A stretch of 8,109 nucleotides of DNA from Candidatus Hydrogenedentota bacterium (GTDB lineage: Bacteria; Hydrogenedentota; Hydrogenedentia; Hydrogenedentales; CAITNO01), in contig JAKPUV010000236.1 in the NCBI GenBank assembly GCA_029554925.1, positions 1 to 8,109 of the forward strand. Direction: 5' to 3'. Made by a program: the position numbers and the translations under genes. The notes beneath the pieces are model-generated. The model saw only the letters and a list, made by a program, of their open reading frames with translations, was not told the origin of the DNA and did not search any database. Numbering within the stretch: the first letter of the stretch is position 1; each line of letters opens with the position of its first letter. Of this stretch, positions 1-5,089 are shown one piece after another.

Positions 1-1
1 T

Positions 2-1396
2 TTTGTCATGCCCACGTTCGAGCTGGTGAAGTCCTACGGCGGGGGCGGTGTGCTTCGGCGCGGGATTCTGCCGCCGCTGGGCGTGGGCTATCTGGCGGCG
101 TCGGTCGAGGCGGCGGGGCATCAGGCCGCCTTTGTGGACGCCCAGGCGCTGAACATTGACGAGGCGGAGACGGTCCGGCGGGTGCTGGCGCTGTCGCCCG
201 ACGTGGTCGGCATCTCGTGCCTGACGCAATTGGCCGCCGCGGCCCGGACCACGGCGGCCCTTCTCAAGAAGGCGCGCCCGGACCTTCCCATCATCATGGG
301 CGGCGCGCATGTGACCTCCTTTTTCGACAGCATTCCGGCGGACATGCCGGAGGTGGACATTCTGGTGCCGGGCGAGGGCGAGCAGACGCTGGTGGAGCTG
401 CTGGCGGCGATGCAAAGCGGCGCGCCGCTGGACGGCGTCAAGGGCATCATTTACCGCGGGCCTGATGGGCAGCCCGTCGCCACGCCGGTGCGCGAGCCCC
501 TGCGCGACCAGGACATTCTGCCCCACCCGGCGCGGCATCTCTACGACGAGCAGTATTACATCCCCCTGCCCAACCAGTGCCGCAGGCGGCCCGCGACGAC
601 GGTGATCACCTCGCGCGGGTGCCCCTACGGCAAGTGCCGGTTCTGCTTCCAGGGCGGGCGCTACGCCGCGCCGTACAGCCGCCGCAGCCCGGAGAACGTC
701 ATTGACGAGCTGAAGCAGCTCGCCGCGCGGGGGATCCGCGAGATCCTCTTCTGGGACGACAATTTCTGCATCAACGGGAAGTGGGTCGCCCGGTTCTGCG
801 ACCTGCTGGACTCGGAGCGGCTTAACCTCACCTGGACCGTTTTCGGGCGGGTGAACACGGTCACGGAGGAGATGCTGCGGCGCATGGCGAAGTCGGGCTG
901 CTACAGCATCCACTACGGCCTGGAGTCGGGCAGCCAGAAGATGCTGGACGCCATCAAGAAGGGCATCACGCTGGACCAGGTGCGGCAGGCCGTGAAATGG
1001 GCCAAGCGCGCGGGCATGGAAATCCGCGGGTCGTTCATCTTCGCCATGCCGGGCGACACGCCGGAGATCGCCGAGGAGACCATCCGCTTCGCCTGCGAGC
1101 TGAACATTGACTGGATGATCTTCTACCCCTACCATCCCTGCGCCGGAACCTCCCTGGGGGAGACGGCCATGATCGAGGGGATCATCGCCCCGCCGGACGC
1201 CGAAATGCACGAGCCGGTCTATGTGCCCAAGGGCTACCGCGACGCGGCGCAGGTCGCGGAGACGGTCCGGTCCGCCTACCGCCGCTATTACCTGCGGCCC
1301 CGCTACATCCTCCGGGCGCTGTGGCGCCTGAGGAACCCGGTGGTTCTCCGGAACTACCTCAACGGGTTCCGCTTCTGGCTGAAACTGGTAAAGTAG
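2..1396 (+). CDS. B12-binding domain radical SAM protein (5' end probably outside window)
   Basis: Numbering is from the ATG at 8. Residues about 20-140 form a Rossmann-like cobalamin-binding domain, with PPLGVGYLAA at 22-31, a GGAH turn at 98-101 and PGEGE at 121-125. The DxHxxG motif of His-on cobalamin proteins is replaced by DAQALN (44-49), so cobalamin would bind without a protein His ligand, as in class B radical SAM enzymes. The radical SAM domain spans about 195-350, with cluster cysteines C205, C210 and C213 (spacing CX4CX2C rather than the usual CX3CX2C) and GLESGS at 304-309. The C-terminus (about 420-462) is basic, aromatic and helical, plausibly membrane-peripheral. The family does SAM-dependent methylations and rearrangements; the substrate here is unknown. 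The frame stays open to the window edge and reads F-V before the ATG, resembling the end of the missing first beta strand, so the true start is probably upstream. The glycosyltransferase 5 bp downstream suggests an envelope glycan or lipid substrate. Confidence 0.9.
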   Translation, partial: FVMPTFELVKSYGGGGVLRRGILPPLGVGYLAASVEAAGHQAAFVDAQALNIDEAETVRRVLALSPDVVGISCLTQLAAAARTTAALLKKARPDLPIIMGGAHVTSFFDSIPADMPEVDILVPGEGEQTLVELLAAMQSGAPLDGVKGIIYRGPDGQPVATPVREPLRDQDILPHPARHLYDEQYYIPLPNQCRRRPATTVITSRGCPYGKCRFCFQGGRYAAPYSRRSPENVIDELKQLAARGIREILFWDDNFCINGKWVARFCDLLDSERLNLTWTVFGRVNTVTEEMLRRMAKSGCYSIHYGLESGSQKMLDAIKKGITLDQVRQAVKWAKRAGMEIRGSFIFAMPGDTPEIAEETIRFACELNIDWMIFYPYHPCAGTSLGETAMIEGIIAPPDAEMHEPVYVPKGYRDAAQVAETVRSAYRRYYLRPRYILRALWRLRNPVVLRNYLNGFRFWLKLVK

Positions 1397-1401
1397 CCGG
1401 C

Positions 1402-2976
1402 ATGGAAGGCAACGGCAACACCCCGGACCGCAGGCGTGCCGCGCTGGCCCTGCTGGCGGTGGTTGCCGTCGCGCTGGCCCTGCGGGGGTGGGGCTTCGGG
1501 GAGCGCAGCATCTGGTACGACGAGGGCGTCACCCTGACGCTCGCGGACGCGCTCACGTCCCCTCTGGACACCCTCAACATTGACAAGACCACCGACCCGC
1601 CGCTCAACACGCTGCTGGCGGTGGTGCCCAACCGGGTGATCGGCCCGTGGCTCGGGCTCGACCGCGCCACCCGCGCCCACGACATGCTCATCCACGCCTT
1701 TCCCCTGGCGTTTTCCGTGGCGGCGGTGGCGCTGGCTTTCGCGTGCTTCCGACGGTTTTTCGGCCCGGGGGCGGCCTTCGGCGGGGCGCTGCTGTGCGCC
1801 TCGACGCCCTACCAGATCATGTACGCCCACGAGTTCCGCCCCTACGCCGGCATGCTCCTGCTGGCGATGGCAACCTGGTACTTTCTGCTCCGGGCGCTGG
1901 AGGAGAACCGCCCCCGCTGGTGGGCCGCCTACGCCCTGACCGGCGCGCTGGGGTTCTACAACCACTTTTTCGCGTCGTGGATCCTGCTCACGCTGGCCCT
2001 CACGGGCGGCTGGGCCGTCCTCTTCCGGCGGGAACTCTTCAAGCCGTGGTTTCTGGCCAACGCGGCGGCGGGGGTGCTGATCCTGCCGATGCTGCTCCAC
2101 ACCTCGCAGGTGGGCCGCCTGCTCAACAGCATCACCAACATCTACACGATACGCCCGGGGGCGAAGCATCTCCTCATCACGTTCAAGACCTTCCTCGCGG
2201 GGTTCACGGACCGCCGCGAGGTCTACTGGCCCCTGCTGGCCGTCGCGCTGGCCCTGTTCCTCCTCGGCCTCTGGAGCCTGCGCCGCGACCCCCGGCGCGC
2301 GGGCATGCTCCTCATTCTCGTGGTGTTCCCCGTGGCCGCCAATCTGGTCCTCTGGCAGTTCCCCCGCGTGCCCTACTACGAGGTCCGCCAGTTCCTCTTC
2401 GCGGGGGCGGTCTTCTGCGGCGGCGTCGCCCTGGGCGTGGCCGCCCTGCCGCGCCGCTCCCTGCGGGCCGCCGCGTGGACGGCGCTGCTGGCGCTCATGG
2501 GGGTGGCCGTGGCGGATCAGCACGCCCAGCGCATCCACCCGCTGGACGCCCATCTCATGGGGGTGCGCTACAAGCCCGACAACCGCGCCGCCGCCCGGCG
2601 GATCGCCGACGGCTTCCAGGAGGGGGACCGGGTGCTGCACGCCAGCCATTTCACGCTGCTGCCCCTCCGGCACTACCTGCATGGACGGGACATCCCCCAG
2701 CAGTGCATCTACGGCGATCCGGGCGAGCTGGAGGGGTTCCTGGGATCGCTGCCCAACCCCAAGCTCTGGGAGTTTTTCAAGGCCATGCCCGTGCCCGTGG
2801 ACGAGGCGCTGGCGGGCGCGCGCCGCGTCTGGTATGTCGAGTCGTGGTGGGAGCACACCCACCGCCCGCCGCATGTCCTCGCCCTGCGCGACCGCATCCT
2901 GAAAAGCGGCCACCTGCTCACCTATGCGCCCTTCGACGGCGGCCTGCTCCTGCTGGTGGAACGGGCGTCCGACTGA
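1402..2976 (+). CDS. Glycosyltransferase family 39-like (GT-C fold) integral membrane protein
   Basis: A 524-aa multi-pass membrane protein. The first hydrophobic segment (about 13-30) is followed by an external loop containing W38-Y39-D40-E41, the Asp-Glu signature of GT-C transferases of the ArnT/PMT_2 type, which use polyprenyl-phosphate-linked sugars. Further hydrophobic segments lie at about 100-117, 124-139, 147-165, 174-205, 216-234, 276-292, 300-318, 329-350 and 355-372. AHEFRPYAG (142-150) and the aromatic stretch GFYNHFFASW (184-193) are typical of family 39-like proteins. Residues about 373-524 form a soluble C-terminal domain, probably outside the cytoplasm. The ATG at 1402 was chosen over an in-frame GTG at 1321 because the longer form overlaps the upstream gene and adds a non-membrane Pro-rich leader. 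The ribosome site is weak (GGTAAAG, 8 nt upstream), so translation may be coupled to the radical SAM gene. Acceptor and sugar cannot be read from the sequence. Confidence 0.85.
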   Translation: MEGNGNTPDRRRAALALLAVVAVALALRGWGFGERSIWYDEGVTLTLADALTSPLDTLNIDKTTDPPLNTLLAVVPNRVIGPWLGLDRATRAHDMLIHAFPLAFSVAAVALAFACFRRFFGPGAAFGGALLCASTPYQIMYAHEFRPYAGMLLLAMATWYFLLRALEENRPRWWAAYALTGALGFYNHFFASWILLTLALTGGWAVLFRRELFKPWFLANAAAGVLILPMLLHTSQVGRLLNSITNIYTIRPGAKHLLITFKTFLAGFTDRREVYWPLLAVALALFLLGLWSLRRDPRRAGMLLILVVFPVAANLVLWQFPRVPYYEVRQFLFAGAVFCGGVALGVAALPRRSLRAAAWTALLALMGVAVADQHAQRIHPLDAHLMGVRYKPDNRAAARRIADGFQEGDRVLHASHFTLLPLRHYLHGRDIPQQCIYGDPGELEGFLGSLPNPKLWEFFKAMPVPVDEALAGARRVWYVESWWEHTHRPPHVLALRDRILKSGHLLTYAPFDGGLLLLVERASD

Positions 2977-2995
2977 GCCCGGCCTCGTCCAGTTC

Positions 2996-3024
2996 TTGAA
3001 ACTATTGGCATTTTGTGTTAACAT
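2996..3024 (+). promoter_or_regulatory. Sigma70-type promoter of nrfHA
   Basis: A -35 box TTGAAA (2996-3001) is followed by a 17-nt spacer and a -10 box TAACAT (3019-3024) preceded by TGT, an extended -10. It lies in a short AT-rich island in otherwise GC-rich DNA, 34 nt before the nrfH start. The predicted transcript starts near 3031 with a leader of about 27 nt. An 8-bp palindrome TGTTAACA (3016-3023) sits on the -10 box and could be an operator, but I cannot assign it to a regulator. No clear FNR (TTGAT-N4-ATCAA) or CRP-type full site is visible. Confidence 0.6.
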
Positions 3025-3028
3025 GCGC

Positions 3029-3057
3029 GTGTCAGGCGAACTACACCGGAGTGACAC
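3029..3057 (+). promoter_or_regulatory. Inverted repeat around the nrfH ribosome site
   Basis: GTGTCA (3029-3034) and TGACAC (3052-3057) are exact reverse complements separated by 17 nt. The right arm abuts the nrfH ATG, and the ribosome site GGAG (3048-3051) lies in the intervening loop. It could be an operator or a weak leader hairpin. The predicted transcription start near 3031 would cut into the left arm, which argues for a DNA-level site if it is functional. Six-base arms can arise by chance, so confidence is low. Confidence 0.22.
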
Positions 3058-3513
3058 ATGGGCAAATGGGTCGTGATTCCCGCCCTCCTTGCCGCCCTGT
3101 TTGGCGGGGTGGGGCTGGGCGTGGGGGGGTATACCTTCGTGTACGCGAAGGGGTTCTCCTATGTGTCCAACGACCCGGCGGTCTGCGCCAACTGCCATGT
3201 CATGCGGGCGCATCTGGACGCCTGGCAGAAGGGAAGCCACCACGCCGTGGCGGTGTGCAACGACTGCCACACGCCCCACAACTTCTTCGGCAAGTACCTG
3301 ACCAAGGGGTTGAACGGCTTCCACCACAGCCTGGCCTTCACCACGGGCAACTTCCCCGACAACATCCTGATCAAAAAGAGAAACCGCGCGGTGACGGAGC
3401 AGGCCTGCCGGGACTGCCATGCCCCGATGGTGCGGGAGATTGACGCGTTCGGCCACGGCCCGCAGGCGCTGGACTGCATCCGGTGCCACAGCGAGGTCGG
3501 CCACATGGAATAG
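3058..3513 (+). CDS. nrfH: Cytochrome c nitrite reductase small subunit, tetraheme quinol dehydrogenase NrfH
   Basis: A 151-aa NapC/NirT-family protein. An N-terminal signal-anchor helix (about 5-28) holds a periplasmic domain with four heme c motifs: CANCH 43-47, CNDCH 67-71, CRDCH 117-121 and CIRCH 140-144. The first motif reads CxxCHxM with Met49, the arrangement known in Desulfovibrio vulgaris NrfH, where the methionine ligates heme 1. H61-H62 and the HH pair at 89-90 are candidate distal ligands or quinol-site residues; K83 lies where the family has a menaquinol-site lysine (my placement). The role is to oxidise membrane menaquinol and pass electrons to NrfA. The ATG has a good ribosome site (GGAG, 6 nt spacing) and fits the family's usual length. 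nrfA follows after 26 nt in the H-then-A order typical of NrfHA systems, unlike the nrfABCD arrangement of enterobacteria. Confidence 0.95.
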   Translation: MGKWVVIPALLAALFGGVGLGVGGYTFVYAKGFSYVSNDPAVCANCHVMRAHLDAWQKGSHHAVAVCNDCHTPHNFFGKYLTKGLNGFHHSLAFTTGNFPDNILIKKRNRAVTEQACRDCHAPMVREIDAFGHGPQALDCIRCHSEVGHME

Positions 3514-3527
3514 CGGCCCGGGGCCGC
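3513..3527 (+). repeat. GC-rich palindrome between nrfH and nrfA
   Basis: GCGGCCC (3513-3519) and GGGCCGC (3521-3527) form a 15-nt perfect palindrome around a single G. It starts on the last base of the nrfH stop codon and ends immediately before the nrfA ribosome site. As RNA it can fold into a 6-bp all-GC stem with a 3-nt loop. It could set relative NrfA/NrfH translation or mRNA stability. The sequence is direct; the function is inferred, and GC-rich DNA produces such palindromes fairly often. Confidence 0.4.
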
Positions 3528-3532
3528 GGAGG
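3528..3532 (+). promoter_or_regulatory. nrfA ribosome binding site that fixes the start
   Basis: GGAGG lies 7 nt before the ATG at 3540. An alternative in-frame ATG at 3483 lies inside nrfH, would add 19 residues of Arg/Gly-rich sequence before the membrane anchor, and lacks a comparable site. The start at 3540 is therefore preferred. Confidence 0.8.
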
Positions 3533-3539
3533 CGGAATC

Positions 3540-5003
3540 ATGAACCTCAAGAAGTTCGGAATCCTGATGACGGCGGCCGCGCTGGCGGCGGCGCTCGGCG
3601 CGGTGGCGGTGACGGCGCTGCTGGTGAACATCTTCCACCGGCAGGAGGAGGCGCGCAACCCCTTCATGCGGGTCGTGCAGGTGACGGACGAGACCGTGGA
3701 CCCGGCGGAGTGGGGGAAGAACTTCCCCATGCAGTACGACCAGTACCGGAAGACGGCGGACATGGAGCGCACGCGGCACGGGGGCAGCGAGGCCCTGCCG
3801 CACAACCCGACGGCGGCCGACCCGCGCACCGTGGTAACGCAGTCGAAAATCGAGCTGGACCCCCGGCTCAAGCGGATGTGGGCGGGCTACGCCTTCGCCA
3901 TAGATTTCCGCGAGGAGCGCGGCCACGCCTACATGCTGGACGACCAGACCTACACCGAGCGGCACAAGAAGCCGCAGTTCGGCAACTGCATCCACTGCCA
4001 CGGCTCGGTCTATGTGCCCTACAAGAAGCTGGGGAACGGCGACCTGATGGAGGGCTTCGCCAAGATGTGCGCCATGCCCTACGCCGAGGCGCGCACGCTG
4101 GTCGAGCATCCGGTGGCCTGCATTGACTGCCACGACCCCGAGACCATGCAGCTGCGCGTCACGCGGCCCGGGTTCCTGGAGGGGATCAGGGCGAAGATGA
4201 AGGCCGAGCGCGGCATTGAAAACTACGACCCGAACACCATGGCCACCCGTCAGGAGATGCGCTCCTTTGTCTGCGGCCAGTGCCATGTGGAGTACCATTT
4301 CCGGCCCGAGGACAAGCGGCTGGTCTATCCGTGGTTCAACGGGATCAAGGCCGACCAGGAGCTTGCCTACTACGACGAGATCGGGTTCAAGGACTGGGTG
4401 CACGCGGAGACGGGCGCGCCCATGCTCAAGACCCAGCACCCGGAGTTTGAGATGTGGAGCGAGGGCACCCACGCCCGCGCGGGCGTCGCCTGCGCCGACT
4501 GCCACATGCCCTACATGCGGGTGGGCGGCCTGAAGATCAGCGACCACCACGTGCGCAGCCCCCTGCTCAACATCAACAACTCCTGCCAGACCTGCCACAA
4601 GGCCCCGGAGGAAGAACTGCTGGCCCGCGCGGAGCGCATCCAGGACAAGACGGCGGAGATGAAGGACAAGGCGCTCGGCGCCCTGATGGAGCTGATTGAC
4701 GCGCTGGTCGAAGCCCAGGGGCGCGGCGTGGCCGAGGCCTCGCTGGAGGCGGCCCGCCTGGCCCAGCGGCGCGCCACCTTCCTGATCGACTTCGTCGAGG
4801 CGGAAAACTCCACGGGGTTCCACGCGCCGCAGGAGGCCGCCCGCGTCCTCTTCACCGCCATGGACCACCTGCGCCAGGGGCAGAAGGCCCTGACCCAGCC
4901 TGTGGCCGCCGCCCCGGTCCCCGCGCCGGAAGCCGCCCCCGCACCGGAGGCCGCCCCGGCGCCGACGGAGGCCCCGGCCGCCCCCGCCGCACCGCAAAGC
5001 TGA
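3540..5003 (+). CDS. nrfA: Ammonia-forming cytochrome c nitrite reductase, pentaheme catalytic subunit NrfA (CXXCH variant)
   Basis: A 487-aa periplasmic c-type cytochrome that reduces nitrite to ammonium with six electrons supplied by NrfH. An N-terminal hydrophobic segment (about 7-31) acts as signal peptide or anchor; no convincing cleavage site is seen. Five heme motifs are present: CIHCH 150-154, CIDCH 194-198, CGQCH 245-249, CADCH 318-322 and CQTCH 349-353. The first, which binds the catalytic heme, is CXXCK in classical NrfA but CXXCH here. The diagnostic K-x-Q/R-H motif between hemes 3 and 4 is present as KTQH (297-300). E251, Y252, K297, Q299 and H300 match the spacing of the E. coli calcium-site and active-site residues 215, 216, 261, 263 and 264. 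R141 is my candidate for the active-site arginine. The helical C-terminal part (about 355-452) is followed by a Pro/Ala-rich tail (454-487), which is unusual. No dedicated heme-lyase gene (nrfEFG, nrfI) is adjacent, consistent with an all-CXXCH enzyme. A function close to NrfA is likely; activity on hydroxylamine or other substrates is not excluded. Confidence 0.93.
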   Translation: MNLKKFGILMTAAALAAALGAVAVTALLVNIFHRQEEARNPFMRVVQVTDETVDPAEWGKNFPMQYDQYRKTADMERTRHGGSEALPHNPTAADPRTVVTQSKIELDPRLKRMWAGYAFAIDFREERGHAYMLDDQTYTERHKKPQFGNCIHCHGSVYVPYKKLGNGDLMEGFAKMCAMPYAEARTLVEHPVACIDCHDPETMQLRVTRPGFLEGIRAKMKAERGIENYDPNTMATRQEMRSFVCGQCHVEYHFRPEDKRLVYPWFNGIKADQELAYYDEIGFKDWVHAETGAPMLKTQHPEFEMWSEGTHARAGVACADCHMPYMRVGGLKISDHHVRSPLLNINNSCQTCHKAPEEELLARAERIQDKTAEMKDKALGALMELIDALVEAQGRGVAEASLEAARLAQRRATFLIDFVEAENSTGFHAPQEAARVLFTAMDHLRQGQKALTQPVAAAPVPAPEAAPAPEAAPAPTEAPAAPAAPQS

Positions 5004-5007
5004 CCTT

Positions 5008-5030
5008 AGAGCGCGGGCCTTCCCGCCTCT
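5008..5030 (+). terminator. Hairpin after nrfA (possible terminator)
   Basis: Starting 4 nt after the nrfA stop codon, AGAG (5008-5011) and GCGGG (5013-5017) pair with CCCGC (5022-5026) and CTCT (5027-5030). This gives a 9-bp stem with one bulged C and a CCTT loop. No U-tract follows on either strand, so it may be a 3'-end stabilising or Rho-assisted structure rather than a classical intrinsic terminator. Its place between convergent genes supports a 3'-end role. Confidence 0.4.
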
Positions 5031-5031
5031 C

Positions 5032-5067
5032 GTCCATGCCGTCCATCCGGTCCATACCGTCCATTCA
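5032..5067. repeat. 9-bp tandem repeat, four copies of GTCCATNNN
   Basis: Four head-to-tail units begin at 5032, 5041, 5050 and 5059: GTCCATGCC, GTCCATCCG, GTCCATACC and GTCCATTCA. The first six bases are invariant and the last three vary. On the - strand the core reads ATGGAC. The array fills most of the gap between the convergent nrfA and GxGYxYP genes. A fixed hexamer with a variable triplet resembles a dispersed minisatellite rather than random low complexity. No function is known to me. Confidence 0.75.
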
Positions 5068-5068
5068 G

Positions 5069-5089
5069 GGGGACCGGCGGACCGTCCCC
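5069..5089 (-). repeat. Inverted repeat at the 3' end of the GxGYxYP gene
   Basis: GGGGAC (5069-5074) and GTCCCC (5084-5089) form a 6-bp stem with a 9-nt loop, overlapping the last base of the - strand stop codon (5089-5091). No T-rich tail follows on the - strand. It could help end - strand transcription together with the hairpin at 5008-5030, but a chance origin in GC-rich DNA is possible. Confidence 0.25.

Noticed and set aside
1321..1401. GTG start extending the glycosyltransferase by 27 residues
   Set aside because: It overlaps the radical SAM gene and adds no signal or membrane sequence; the ATG at 1402 fits better.
1647..2999. 450-codon + strand frame inside the glycosyltransferase
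   Set aside because: A Pro/Arg/Gly-rich out-of-frame shadow; the real frame has membrane segments and the WYDE motif.
3005..3025. Possible sigma54 site starting at TTGGCA
   Set aside because: The -12 GC element is absent at the required spacing from the GG; the sigma70 reading fits better.
1354..3504. 716-codon open frame on the - strand antisense to the glycosyltransferase and nrfH
   Set aside because: Its product is Arg/Gln/His/Gly-rich with no domain, and it spans two clear + strand genes and their promoter. It is a GC-codon-bias shadow.
3159..4997. 612-codon open frame on the - strand antisense to nrfHA
   Set aside because: Low-complexity composition opposite two genes with nine intact heme motifs, so it is a shadow.
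4852..5064. Small - strand frame beginning with repeated Met-Asp units
   Set aside because: Its start is just the translated 9-bp repeat and the rest is antisense to the nrfA tail.
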